Below, piece after piece: positions 17,906 to 26,964 of a DNA stretch of 64,000 nt. The translations under genes were made by a program, and so were the position numbers. The DNA comes from Ruminococcus sp. AF41-9 (lineage in GTDB: Bacteria > Bacillota > Clostridia > Lachnospirales > Lachnospiraceae), in assembly GCF_003477525.1 (NCBI RefSeq), contig NZ_QUDO01000011.1, forward strand, positions 29,158-93,157. Reading direction: 5' to 3'. The number at the start of each line of letters is the position of its first letter. Position 1 is the stretch's first letter. The notes beneath the pieces were generated by a model. The model made no database searches, had not been told where the DNA came from, and worked only from the letters and a program-made list of their open reading frames with translations.

Positions 17906-17934
17906 TTGTGAAAACGACGAAAAAGGCATATAAT
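17906..17934 (+). promoter_or_regulatory. Promoter of the formate dehydrogenase operon
   Basis: TTGTGA (17906-17911), 17 bases, TATAAT (17929-17934), 64 bases before the first start codon. The rest of the 17703-17905 gap is AT-rich, with no gene seen. Confidence 0.6.
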
Positions 17935-17997
17935 TAACGTTACAATATGTAAAGAGTGCAATAAAAAGAGAAAAAACAGGTATAAGGAGGGTGCGAA

Positions 17998-18480
17998 ATG
18001 CTAGATCAATCATTTTATCAGAAAGCGGATGAGATCATTGCTTTCTATGGTAAAAAGCCGGCATCACTGATTCCGATCATGCAGGATATCCAGGGGGTAT
18101 ACAGATATCTCCCGGAAGAATTGCTTACATATGTTGCGGAGCAGATCGGCGTAACAGAGGCGAAAGCGTTCAGTGTTGCCACATTCTATGAGAATTTCTC
18201 ATTTGATGCGAAAGGTAAATATGTGATCAAGGTCTGTGACGGAACAGCCTGTCATGTAAGAAAATCAATACCGGTTCTGGAGGAACTTTATAAGAAACTG
18301 GGGCTGTCAAAGACAAAGAAGACGACAGATGATATGATGTTTACTGTGGAAACAGTTTCCTGTCTTGGTGCATGCGGTCTTGCGCCTACTATGATGGTAA
18401 ATGAGGAAGTATATCCGAGAATGACACCTGAGAAGGCAGATGAGCTGATCGATAAACTGAGAGGGGGCGAGCAGGGATGA
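17998..18480 (+). CDS. NuoE/HymA-like [2Fe-2S] subunit of the formate dehydrogenase complex
   Basis: 160-residue thioredoxin-like ferredoxin subunit. A helical N-terminal part is followed by the [2Fe-2S] ligands CDGTAC (about residue 80) and CLGACG (about residue 122). In NADH dehydrogenases, bifurcating hydrogenases and NAD-linked formate dehydrogenases this subunit passes electrons to the flavin subunit. ATAAGGAGG precedes the ATG. The stop overlaps the next start (ATGA). Position next to NuoF-like and formate dehydrogenase genes makes the formate role likely; no catalytic HydA-type hydrogenase subunit gene is in the operon. Confidence 0.88.
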   Translation: MLDQSFYQKADEIIAFYGKKPASLIPIMQDIQGVYRYLPEELLTYVAEQIGVTEAKAFSVATFYENFSFDAKGKYVIKVCDGTACHVRKSIPVLEELYKKLGLSKTKKTTDDMMFTVETVSCLGACGLAPTMMVNEEVYPRMTPEKADELIDKLRGGEQG

Positions 18481-20354
18481 TTCAGAATAAAGAAGCATTA
18501 GACCAGGTCAGAGAAGAAGCCGTTAAGGTGCTTGATTCTTATGACTGTCGTATTCTTGTCTGTTCAGGTACCGGATGTGTAGCGACCGGTTCCCAGAAAA
18601 TCTATGAGAAATTCATGGAGATTGCCAAGGATGCCCCTGGAGTAACAATTGAATTTGGACCTCATGACAAAGATGCACATGTAGGTGTAAAGAAAACAGG
18701 ATGTCAGGGTGTCTGTGAACTTGGACCGCTGGTTCGTATTCAGAAGGGTGACGATGTGATCCAGTATACAAAGGTTCAGATCGAAGACTGCCAGGAAATT
18801 TTTGAAAAAAGCGTTCAGGGTAATGAAACAATTGAGCGACTGCTTTATCAGAAAGGCGGTAAAGTAAGCCGTGGACCAAAAGATATTCCGTTTATTGCGA
18901 AACAGACAAGAATCGTTCTGAAGAACTGTGGTAAATTTGACGCAGAATCTCTGGAAGAATACATAGCAAGCGGCGGTTTTCAGGCTCTGGAGAAAGCAAT
19001 GTTTGAGATGGACCCGGATCTGGTTATTGATCAGGTTGATAAATCCGGTATCCGCGGACGTGGAGGCGGTGGCTTCCCGGCAGGTAAGAAATGGATTCAG
19101 GTAGCCCGTCAGGCTGATCCTGTTCATTATGTAGTATGTAATGGTGATGAGGGTGACCCGGGAGCATTTATGGATGGTTCCGTAATGGAAGGTGACCCTT
19201 ACCGTCTGATTGAAGGTATGATGCTTGCAGCTTATGCAGTAAGAGCACAGAATGGATATATTTATGTACGTGCGGAGTATCCGCAGTCTGTAGCGCGACT
19301 GAAACATGCGATCGCAGTTCTGGAAGAAGTCGGACTGTTAGGCGATAATATTCTCGGAACAGGATTCTCTTTCCATATGCATATCAACCGTGGTGCAGGT
19401 GCTTTCGTATGTGGTGAAGGTTCTGCCCTGACTGCTTCTATCGAAGGAAGCAGAGGTATGCCTCGTGTAAAACCGCCTCGTACTGTTGAGCAGGGACTCT
19501 GGGCGAAACCTACAGTTCTGAATAACGTAGAAACCTATGCAAATATTCCGGAAATCATTCTTAAGGGAGCTGACTGGTACAGAAGTATCGGCACAGAGGG
19601 ATCACCTGGAACAAAGACCTTTTCACTGACTGGTTCCATTGAGAATACCGGTCTGATCGAAGTGCCGATGGGAACAACTTTAAGAGAGATTATTTTTGAT
19701 ATTGGTGGCGGCCTGAAATCCGGTGCAGCATTCAAGGCTGTACAGATCGGTGGACCATCCGGTGGATGTCTGACAGAAGAGCATCTGGATGTACCGCTTG
19801 ATTTCGACTCCGTTAAAAAATATGGTGCGATCGTTGGTTCCGGTGGTCTGGTAGTTATGGATGAGAATACCTGTATGGTAGAGGTTGCAAGATTCTTCAT
19901 GGGCTTCACTCAGAGAGAATCCTGCGGTAAATGCGGACCTTGCCGAATCGGTACGAAACGTATGCTCGAGATCCTTGAGAAGATCGTAGCAGGCAAAGGT
20001 GAGATGGAAGATCTGGAGAAACTGGAACACCTTGGAAACTTTATCAAGGACCGTTCACTCTGTGGACTTGGTAAGAGTGCACCACTTCCGGTACTTTCCA
20101 CATTAAAGAACTTCCGTGATGAGTATGTAGAGCACATCGTTGATAAGAAGTGTGCGGCACATGTATGTAAGGCAATGCGTTCTTATGTGATCGATCCTGA
20201 GAAATGTAAAGGATGTACCAAGTGTGCGAGAAACTGTCCGGTTGGTGCGATCACAGGCAATAAGAAAGAGCCTCACAGCATTGATACCTCCAAGTGTATT
20301 AAGTGCGGAACATGTCTGGAAAATTGTGTATTTGGCGCAATTTCTGTGAATTAA
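18477..20354 (+). CDS. nuoF: NuoF/HymB-like flavin subunit with extra ferredoxin domains
   Basis: 625-residue NAD(P)H/FMN-binding electron-transfer subunit. An N-terminal [2Fe-2S] thioredoxin-like domain (CSGTGC, residues 25-115) is followed by the FMN/NAD fold (GIRGRGGGGFPAGKKW, then ACNGDEGDPGAF-like CNGDEGDPGAF), an SLBB region, a 4Fe-4S site (SCGKCGPCRIG) and a C-terminal two-cluster ferredoxin (CKGCTKCARNCP and CIKCGTCLENC). This layout is that of HymB/HndC/HydB subunits. It overlaps the previous gene by 4 bases and presumably shuttles electrons between formate oxidation and NAD(P). Confidence 0.9.
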   Translation: MIQNKEALDQVREEAVKVLDSYDCRILVCSGTGCVATGSQKIYEKFMEIAKDAPGVTIEFGPHDKDAHVGVKKTGCQGVCELGPLVRIQKGDDVIQYTKVQIEDCQEIFEKSVQGNETIERLLYQKGGKVSRGPKDIPFIAKQTRIVLKNCGKFDAESLEEYIASGGFQALEKAMFEMDPDLVIDQVDKSGIRGRGGGGFPAGKKWIQVARQADPVHYVVCNGDEGDPGAFMDGSVMEGDPYRLIEGMMLAAYAVRAQNGYIYVRAEYPQSVARLKHAIAVLEEVGLLGDNILGTGFSFHMHINRGAGAFVCGEGSALTASIEGSRGMPRVKPPRTVEQGLWAKPTVLNNVETYANIPEIILKGADWYRSIGTEGSPGTKTFSLTGSIENTGLIEVPMGTTLREIIFDIGGGLKSGAAFKAVQIGGPSGGCLTEEHLDVPLDFDSVKKYGAIVGSGGLVVMDENTCMVEVARFFMGFTQRESCGKCGPCRIGTKRMLEILEKIVAGKGEMEDLEKLEHLGNFIKDRSLCGLGKSAPLPVLSTLKNFRDEYVEHIVDKKCAAHVCKAMRSYVIDPEKCKGCTKCARNCPVGAITGNKKEPHSIDTSKCIKCGTCLENCVFGAISVN

Positions 20355-20367
20355 GGAGGGTGAAAAG

Positions 20368-20754
20368 ATGATTCATTTGACAATAGATGGAATTCCTGCA
20401 GAGGTAGAGAAAGGTACGACTATTCTGCAGGCTGCCAGACAGATCGGAGTGGAGATTCCTACACTCTGCTATCTGGAGAATGTATTGCCGGATGGTTCCT
20501 GTCGTTTGTGCGTGGTAGAAGTTACAAACAACGGAAGAACCAAATTTGATACGGCATGTACACTTCGTTGCTCAGAGGGAGACGAAGTACAGACAATGTC
20601 CGAGAAGGTTGTTGCATATCGTAAAGATACTCTTGACCTCCTTCTTTCTGACCATCGTGTGCACTGTTTTTCCTGTGAAGCAAACGGTGACTGTAAATTA
20701 CAGGATTACTGTTTCGAATATGGTGTAACTGAGACAAGCTATCCTGCGAAATGA
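20368..20754 (+). CDS. fdhF: Formate dehydrogenase alpha subunit, N-terminal [2Fe-2S] portion
   Basis: 128 residues equal to the NuoG-like N-terminal region of long formate dehydrogenases: a [2Fe-2S] ferredoxin fold (CYLENVLPDGSCRLC, then CTLRC) and a His/Cys cluster segment (HRVHCFSCEANGDCKLQDYC). The frame stops exactly where the next gene begins, offset by one base, and the joined product would read YPAKMKDMPIDD. One more A in the AAA at 20749-20751 would fuse them into a 902-residue protein of normal length. Hence this is probably half of one gene. GGAGG precedes the ATG. Confidence 0.85.
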   Translation: MIHLTIDGIPAEVEKGTTILQAARQIGVEIPTLCYLENVLPDGSCRLCVVEVTNNGRTKFDTACTLRCSEGDEVQTMSEKVVAYRKDTLDLLLSDHRVHCFSCEANGDCKLQDYCFEYGVTETSYPAK

Positions 20755-23075
20755 AGGATATGCCGATTGATGATACCAATAAATTCTTTACCTATGATCC
20801 AAGTCTTTGTATTCTCTGCCATCGCTGCGTGAATACCTGTAAGGAAATCGTAGGAAGAGGCGCCATCGATACTATGGAACGTGGCTTCCAGTCCGTGATC
20901 GGTGCACATTACAAACATAAATGGAATGAAGGTATCTGTGAATCCTGCGGTAACTGTGTTCAGGCCTGTCCAACAGGTGCTCTGACCATGAAGCGCAGAA
21001 AGAAATACCGTCCATACCAGATTGACAAGAAAGTTCTGACTACCTGTCCGCACTGCGCAACAGGCTGCCAGTATTATCTCCTTGTAAAAGACGGAAAGAT
21101 CGTAGATACAGAAGCTGTAAACGGACCATCCAACAAAGGACTGCTCTGTGTTAAGGGCCGCAGCGGATGCTTCGATTTCGTACAGTCTCCGGAGCGTATC
21201 AAATATCCGTTGATTAAAAACAAAGAAACAGGTGAATTCGAACGTGCAACATGGGATGAGGCATTGGATCTTGTTGCTTCTAAATTTATGGAGATCAGGA
21301 AACAGTATGGCTCTGATTCCCTTGCAGGTTTTGCATGTTCCAGATCACCCAATGAAGATATTTACATGGTACAGAAGATGGTTCGCTGTTGCTTCGGCAC
21401 CAACAATACAGACAACTGTGCACGTGTATGTCATTCCGCATCTGTATCAGGTCTTGCAATGACTCTTGGCTCAGGTGCCATGACAAACCCTATCGAAGAT
21501 ATCACAAAGAATGCAGATCTGATCATGCTGGTTGGTTCCAATCCTGAGGAAGCACATCCTGTAGTCGGCATGCAGATCCGTCAGGCCATCAAGAGAGGCT
21601 GCAAGCTGATCGTAGTTGACCCTCGTGATATTGGTCTGGCTAAGAAAGCAGATATCCATCTGAAACTGAAACCAGGTACAAATGTTGCTTTTGCAAACGG
21701 TATCATGAATGTGATCCTTTCTGAAGGTCTTCAGGATGACAAGTTCATCGCAGAGCGTACAGAAGGTTTCGAAGAATTAAAGGAAATCGTAAAAGATTAC
21801 ACACCTGAGAAGGTAGCTGAGATCTGCCACATTGACGCAGACGATCTGAGAAAAGCAGCGATCATGTATGCAAAAGCTGACCGTGCTCCTATTATCTACT
21901 GTCTTGGTGTAACCGAACATTCCACAGGTACAGAGGGCGTTATGTCCATGTCCAATATGGCGATGATGGTTGGCAAGCTTGGACGTGAAGGCTGTGGTGT
22001 TAACCCGCTTCGTGGACAGAATAACGTACAGGGTGCCTGCGATATGGGTGCTCAGCCGAACGTATATCCAGGATATCAGAAGGTTACTGATCCTGCAGTT
22101 CGTGAGAAATTCGAGAAAGCATGGGGTGTAAAACTTGATCCGAATATCGGAACTCATGCAACTGATGTATTCCCGAAGGCAATCACAGGCGAGATCAAGG
22201 GTCTGTATATTTATGGTGAGGACCCGGTAGTTACTGATCCGGATACCACACACATTATCAAAGCATTAAAGAGTCTTGATTTCTTTGTACTTCAGGAACT
22301 TTTCATGACAGAGACAGCTCAGTATGCAGATGTTATCCTTCCTGGTGTAAGCTATGCAGAGAAAGAGGGTACATTTACCAATACAGAGCGCCGCGTACAG
22401 AGAGTCCGCAAGGCTGTCACAGTACCTGGCGAGATGAGACTGGATACAGATATCATCATCGACTTGATGAACCGTATGGGATATCCGCAGCCACATCTGA
22501 CTTCTGCTCAGATCATGGATGAGATCGCATCCCTGACACCGAGCTTTGCAGGTATCAGCCACGAACGTCTTGACAGTGAAGAAGTTCACGGACAGGGTCT
22601 TCAGTGGCCATGTACATCCAAGGATCATCCGGGAACACCGATCATGCATGTCGGTAAATTCTCCCGTGGTCTTGGCTGGTTCTACCCTGCAAAATATGTA
22701 CCGTCAGCAGAACTTCCGGATGAGGAATATCCGATCATCCTTATGACAGGACGTATTCTGTATCATTATACAACAAGAGCCATGACGGGAAAGACACCTG
22801 AGCTTATGGAGATCGAAGGTAAGTCATTTATCGAAATGAACATCGTAGATGCCGATAAGCTGGGTATCAAAAACGGTGATAAAGTCAGAGTTTCTTCCAG
22901 ACGAGGATCCATTGAATCTACCGCTCGTGTAGGTACAAAGACCTCACCGGGTGAGAGCTGGATGCCATTCCACTTCCCGGATGGAAATGCAAACTGGCTG
23001 ACCAACGCCGCACTTGACAAATACGCAAGAATTCCTGAATATAAGGTATGCGCAATTAAGATTGAGAAAGCATAA
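20751..23075 (+). CDS. fdhF: Formate dehydrogenase alpha subunit, catalytic portion (Cys type)
   Basis: 774 residues carrying the catalytic core of a molybdenum or tungsten bis-MGD formate dehydrogenase. Two 4Fe-4S clusters (CILCHRCVNTC and CESCGNCVQAC) precede the oxidoreductase cluster CPHCATGCQYYLL with CVKG. The metal ligand is Cys227 in NCARVCHSAS, where many homologues use selenocysteine; the following His is present. The MGD-binding C-terminal domain ends near residue 770. It interconverts formate and CO2. The start overlaps the preceding stop, but the two parts are likely one frameshifted gene; fdhD, moeA, mobA, mobB and moaA downstream fit its cofactor needs. Confidence 0.9.
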   Translation: MKDMPIDDTNKFFTYDPSLCILCHRCVNTCKEIVGRGAIDTMERGFQSVIGAHYKHKWNEGICESCGNCVQACPTGALTMKRRKKYRPYQIDKKVLTTCPHCATGCQYYLLVKDGKIVDTEAVNGPSNKGLLCVKGRSGCFDFVQSPERIKYPLIKNKETGEFERATWDEALDLVASKFMEIRKQYGSDSLAGFACSRSPNEDIYMVQKMVRCCFGTNNTDNCARVCHSASVSGLAMTLGSGAMTNPIEDITKNADLIMLVGSNPEEAHPVVGMQIRQAIKRGCKLIVVDPRDIGLAKKADIHLKLKPGTNVAFANGIMNVILSEGLQDDKFIAERTEGFEELKEIVKDYTPEKVAEICHIDADDLRKAAIMYAKADRAPIIYCLGVTEHSTGTEGVMSMSNMAMMVGKLGREGCGVNPLRGQNNVQGACDMGAQPNVYPGYQKVTDPAVREKFEKAWGVKLDPNIGTHATDVFPKAITGEIKGLYIYGEDPVVTDPDTTHIIKALKSLDFFVLQELFMTETAQYADVILPGVSYAEKEGTFTNTERRVQRVRKAVTVPGEMRLDTDIIIDLMNRMGYPQPHLTSAQIMDEIASLTPSFAGISHERLDSEEVHGQGLQWPCTSKDHPGTPIMHVGKFSRGLGWFYPAKYVPSAELPDEEYPIILMTGRILYHYTTRAMTGKTPELMEIEGKSFIEMNIVDADKLGIKNGDKVRVSSRRGSIESTARVGTKTSPGESWMPFHFPDGNANWLTNAALDKYARIPEYKVCAIKIEKA

Positions 23076-23253
23076 AACAATATCGGAGACAAAGTTCCGG
23101 ATCTGATATCGTAAATATTATATGGGGCTGTCGCACATGGATCTGCTGTCCTTGCGGCAGCTCCATATTCCTTTATGGAAAAGTAAAGATAATTGTGGCT
23201 GTTCAGCAGTTTTACGGTCTGTGAGGGTACTGAACAGTTACAGATGATTTTTT
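23076..23253. other. Intergenic region after fdhF with an imperfect hairpin
   Basis: An imperfect stem, ATATGGGGCTGTCGCA with TGCGGCAGCTCCATAT, lies at about 23120-23170 with an 18-base loop and no T run, so it may be a weak terminator or processing site. A short GTACTGAACAGTTAC motif at 23228-23242 is a fragment of the interspersed repeat described next. Confidence 0.4.
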
Positions 23254-23395
23254 GTTACTGTTCACACGCCACTATCCCGCGAGGTGTTTTGGCATGAATA
23301 TGCCAAAATCCCGAGACATACAGCGCGAATTTATGCGATTAGCATAAATTCTGTGCATCGCGAAGCGTGTTACTGAGAACGGAGTGAACAGTAAC
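23254..23395. repeat. Interspersed hairpin repeat, longest copy
   Basis: Exact 12-bp terminal inverted repeats GTTACTGTTCAC and GTGAACAGTAAC bound a 142-base element. Inside are TTTTGGCATGAATATGCCAA and AATTTATGCGATTAGCATAA, each a hairpin. Shorter relatives occur at 29824, 33290, 40911 and 45352. No coding capacity. Confidence 0.8.
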
Positions 23396-23441
23396 GATTT
23401 TTTCAGAGAAGTATAGTGTTACATAATAAGGAGTACGAGAC

Positions 23442-25166
23442 ATGCAGAGATTTCAGTCAATCCTTCAGTTTAAAAAAGTCAGTTGCAAAAACTGTTATAA
23501 ATGTGTCCGGAACTGCCCGGTCAAGGCAATCCGTGTTCATGATCATCAGGCCAGGATCATAGAAAGCCAGTGTATTTACTGTGAGAAATGTATCCTTGTC
23601 TGCCCGCAGGATGCCAAGGAAGAGCAGAATATGATCCCTGCGATCCGCAGTGCAATGGAAAATAAAGCACAGGTTGTTGCCTCTCTTCATCCGGCGTATC
23701 TGGCACGTTTTGGGGTAACCGGTATCAACGGGATAAGAGAAGCAATGAAGAAACTGGGATTTGCAGATGTGGCAGATGCAGGGGAAGGTGCAAGCCTGAT
23801 GACTGCGCAGTACAGAACACTTTTTCCGGAGCAGAAGGAACAGGGAGTGATGATCTCTTCCGCCTGTCCTGTAATTGTGCAGCTTGTCAAGAAACATTAT
23901 CCGCATCTTCTGGGAAATCTGGTACAATCTGCCTCTATGATGCAGTTTCATGCCAGTTATCTGAAAAAACAATATCCGAAGGCAAGGATTGTCTATGTAA
24001 GTCCATGTATTTCGGCTATGTCAGAACTGAGAGATTCAGGAAATGAAGTGGATTATGTTATTACATTGGAAGAGCTTGCTCAATGGATGAAAAAAGAAGG
24101 AATTTCCATAACTGAGGAAGAACCTGAACAGATTGCCTACCGTTCCAGAGAAATTGCGATTGCAGACGGTTTAACGGATCTGATTGGCTCTGTAAAAGGA
24201 ATCCGCAAACTTTCCGTAAGCGGGATGGAACAGTGCAGGGAGGTTCTGGAAGAACTTCATCCGGAGGATTTTGCAAACTGTTTTCTTGAGATGTATGCAT
24301 GCAGCGGGGGATGTGTGGCAGGTCCTTCTTTTCAGATGAAGAAAGGACGTTATCTGTCAGATGTTCTGGCAGTGAAGAATGCAGCTTTTGGAAAAGATTT
24401 TCACAGAGAGCAGGGAGACTATGAACTGCCGGGATTTGAACTGCGAAAGAATTTCGGCTACTGTCCGGCACAGGAGCAGGATGAGGTCTCAGAAGAAGAA
24501 ATCAGGGATGCTCTGGCGGAAATGGGGAAATTTTCTCCAAAGGATGAATTAAACTGCGGTGCCTGCGGATATAACACCTGTCGGGAAAAAGCAATCGCCA
24601 TTGTACAGAATAAGGCAGAGGTTGCCATGTGTATTCCATATATGCGGGCGAAACAGGAGAGTTATTCAAATAAAGTATTTAATGCCATGCCCGGGCTGCT
24701 GGTTACAGTAGATTACAATCTGAGAATTATCCAGATGAATCAGGCAGCGGCGGATCTGTTCAATACACCGCGTAAACGCAGGCTGATCGGGCATCCGGTT
24801 TCAGAGATTATGGAAGATTACAGTTTTGCGAGTATTCTGGCATTTGACAGAAATCTGATGCAGGATGAAATATATCTGGAAGAACAGAAGCGTTATCTGG
24901 ACCGCGTTATGACGAATGACAGGGAGAACAAAATGATCCTCTGCATTATGAAAGATATCACAAAAGAGCGAAAACACAAGGATCAGATCCAGCACGCACA
25001 GCTCGAAGCAGCCAGGATGGCAGATAAACTGGTAGAAGAGCAGTTGAAAATTGTTCAGCAGATTGCAGGACTTCTGGGAGAGACTGCGGCAGATACCAAG
25101 GTTGCAGTGGAGAAATTAAAGAATACAATACTTCTGGAGAGCGAAAAACCGAATGAAAAGAAATAG
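23442..25166 (+). CDS. Sensory [FeFe] hydrogenase with PAS domain
   Basis: 574 residues. Two 4Fe-4S clusters (Cys15-18-21-25 and CIYCEKCILVC) lead to a short H-cluster domain (65-340). All four H-cluster ligands remain: Cys142 (SSACP), Cys189 (SPC), Cys287 and Cys291 (ACSGGC). The proton-relay Cys before Cys142 is Ala141, as in putative sensory rather than catalytic hydrogenases. A further cluster motif CGACGYNTC (372-380), a PAS domain (about 405-510) and a C-terminal coiled coil follow, with no kinase. It overlaps the phosphatase gene by 14 bases, so H2 or redox sensing through that partner is inferred. Confidence 0.87.
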   Translation: MQRFQSILQFKKVSCKNCYKCVRNCPVKAIRVHDHQARIIESQCIYCEKCILVCPQDAKEEQNMIPAIRSAMENKAQVVASLHPAYLARFGVTGINGIREAMKKLGFADVADAGEGASLMTAQYRTLFPEQKEQGVMISSACPVIVQLVKKHYPHLLGNLVQSASMMQFHASYLKKQYPKARIVYVSPCISAMSELRDSGNEVDYVITLEELAQWMKKEGISITEEEPEQIAYRSREIAIADGLTDLIGSVKGIRKLSVSGMEQCREVLEELHPEDFANCFLEMYACSGGCVAGPSFQMKKGRYLSDVLAVKNAAFGKDFHREQGDYELPGFELRKNFGYCPAQEQDEVSEEEIRDALAEMGKFSPKDELNCGACGYNTCREKAIAIVQNKAEVAMCIPYMRAKQESYSNKVFNAMPGLLVTVDYNLRIIQMNQAAADLFNTPRKRRLIGHPVSEIMEDYSFASILAFDRNLMQDEIYLEEQKRYLDRVMTNDRENKMILCIMKDITKERKHKDQIQHAQLEAARMADKLVEEQLKIVQQIAGLLGETAADTKVAVEKLKNTILLESEKPNEKK

Positions 25167-26355
25167 ATATCATGGACTGAATGTGGAATTTGATGGCTTA
25201 TGTATTGATTTCGGTCATGTGAGCCTGAATAAGAAAAAAGAATTTCTCTGCGGAGACTGCTATAAAATTGAGGAAAATGACAAAGATCATGTACTGGTGC
25301 TTTCTGACGGACTTGGAAGTGGTGTGAAAGCGAATATCCTTTCCACGCTGACGGCAACGATGCTCAGCACCATGATCATCAATCAGGTGGAACTGGATGA
25401 GGCAGTGCGTGCAGTGGCGAAGACTCTGCCGGTGTGCAGTGTACGAAATCTGGCTTATGCGACTTTTACAGTGCTGAATTTTCAGGGAAAACAGGTCAGT
25501 CTTTATCAGTTTGACAATCCGGATGCCATTTTAATCCGTGATGGAAAGCTGTTTGATTATCCGGTGGAAACCAGCATGATCGAGGAAAAAGAAATCCATA
25601 AGAGCTGCTTTGAATTAAAGGAAGAAGATATGCTGATCATTATGTCTGACGGTGTGACCAATGCCGGAATGGGAAAGACTACAAACGGCGGCTGGGGCAG
25701 GGAAGATGTAATGGATTTCTGTAAGGCAAAATACCACAGGGGAATGAGTGCACAGGAAATGGCCGGTTATCTGGCAGAGGCAAGCCTTGATCTGAATCTG
25801 AATGAGACGGATGATGATATTACAGCTATTGTGCTGAGAATGCGGCAGAAACAGATTGTAAATATCATGATTGGTCCACCGAGTAAGGAAGAGCATGATG
25901 AACGATACCTGAAATCGTTTTTTGAAGCGGAGGGATATCATGTGATCTGTGGTGGCACCACTGCTCAGTGTGCAGCCAGATATCTGAATAAAGAGCTGGT
26001 TTCTCTCAGTGAAACTGCCTGTGGAGATGTTCCAGCTTATTATAAGCTGGAAGGTGCAGAGTTGGTGACAGAGGGATTCCTGACGATTGAGCATTTGCTG
26101 GGGTACTGTGAAGAATGGCTGGATGATAAGCTGGTATTTAACAGGTTGAAGCGAAAGAAAGATGCGGCTGCGTTGCTTGGAGTGATGCTTTTTGAAACAG
26201 CAACGGATATTAATTTTTATTTCGGCGGTGCCATCAATAAGAACAACGTGGAACTGGGAATTACAGAGAAGAGGAAAGAAGAAGTGGCAGAACAGCTTGT
26301 AGAGCATCTGCGAAATGCCGGAAAGAATGTGAATATTGCATTCTGGGCAATCTGA
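25153..26355 (+). CDS. SpoIIE-family (PP2C-type) serine phosphatase partner of the sensory hydrogenase
   Basis: 400 residues. Residues 1-235 form a SpoIIE/PP2C fold with metal-binding acids in LVLSDGLGSG, IIMSDGVTNAG and NETDDDITAIVL. Residues 236-400 form an uncharacterised domain that begins QIVNIMIGPPSKEEHDE and includes HVICGGTTAQ. Start codon at 25153 lies inside the hydrogenase gene, showing translational coupling. The pair probably turns an H2 or redox signal into dephosphorylation of a target protein, perhaps an anti-anti-sigma-like factor or an enzyme; no target gene is visible in the operon. Confidence 0.85.
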   Translation: MKRNRYHGLNVEFDGLCIDFGHVSLNKKKEFLCGDCYKIEENDKDHVLVLSDGLGSGVKANILSTLTATMLSTMIINQVELDEAVRAVAKTLPVCSVRNLAYATFTVLNFQGKQVSLYQFDNPDAILIRDGKLFDYPVETSMIEEKEIHKSCFELKEEDMLIIMSDGVTNAGMGKTTNGGWGREDVMDFCKAKYHRGMSAQEMAGYLAEASLDLNLNETDDDITAIVLRMRQKQIVNIMIGPPSKEEHDERYLKSFFEAEGYHVICGGTTAQCAARYLNKELVSLSETACGDVPAYYKLEGAELVTEGFLTIEHLLGYCEEWLDDKLVFNRLKRKKDAAALLGVMLFETATDINFYFGGAINKNNVELGITEKRKEEVAEQLVEHLRNAGKNVNIAFWAI

Positions 26356-26454
26356 TAGAAACAGTCAGTGATCATAAATAATCAGGTGATACACTGCCAC
26401 GTACAGGAATACAGGGTAAAAAGCCGGATTTACACAGGAAGGATGAGGCAGAGA

Positions 26455-26889
26455 ATGGCAAAAATATTATGTGTATGCATCAGTAAAGAACGTAAGACCA
26501 GCTCGCAGAACATTCATGAATGTGAGGCAACATTGCAGGGACTTGTGGGTGATGTGCATTATGGAATGGGTGGAAGAAGACAGGTTACTCTTCTCCCGTA
26601 TGAAAAAGTAAAGCCATACTTTGACGAGGCAGGAGAGCCTGTCAGGTATGGACGTTTCGGTGAGAACCTTCTGGTAGAAGGTCTTGACTGGAATGCGATT
26701 GTGGAAGGAAGCAAATTTCGCTGCGGAGATGTGCTTCTGGAAGCAGTGAAAATCGGTGCGGGAGGTCTTGCATCGGATGCTTATAAAGGTGAGAAAGTAT
26801 GCTCTCCGATGGAACCATGGTTTGTTTTCTGCCAGATCATAGAGGCAGGAAAGCTGAGAGAGGGAGAAGAAATTAAACAGGTCAGGTAG
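26455..26889 (+). CDS. MOSC domain protein
   Basis: 144-residue single-domain MOSC protein. LQGLVGDVHYGMGGRRQVTLL and GRFGENLLVEGLDW are the family signatures, and the domain covers nearly the whole protein. MOSC domains bind sulfur or molybdopterin, typically for cofactor sulfuration or transfer. No conserved Cys of the sulfurase type can be singled out. The start at 26455 is chosen where homology begins; earlier in-frame starts at 26368 and 26443 lack well-placed ribosome sites. It lies directly before moeA, so a role in maturing the formate dehydrogenase cofactor is likely. Confidence 0.85.
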   Translation: MAKILCVCISKERKTSSQNIHECEATLQGLVGDVHYGMGGRRQVTLLPYEKVKPYFDEAGEPVRYGRFGENLLVEGLDWNAIVEGSKFRCGDVLLEAVKIGAGGLASDAYKGEKVCSPMEPWFVFCQIIEAGKLREGEEIKQVR

Positions 26890-26964
26890 AAAAGTAAATT
26901 TTTATATAGGGATTTTCAGATACAGGACCAACGGATTATGAGAGATAAAAGGAGGAATTAGTGC

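Noticed and set aside
17906..17925. Rex operator at the formate dehydrogenase promoter
   Set aside because: Only a half-site, TTGTGAAAA, is present; the second inverted half is missing.
17998..20354. Electron-bifurcating hydrogenase operon
   Set aside because: NuoE/NuoF-like subunits are shared with such enzymes, but no catalytic HydA subunit follows; the next genes encode formate dehydrogenase, and the later hydrogenase gene is of sensory type.
20741..20757. Programmed frameshift joining the two fdhF parts
   Set aside because: No slippery heptamer is present at the junction, and the same kind of one-base shift recurs in unrelated genes, favouring sequence error.
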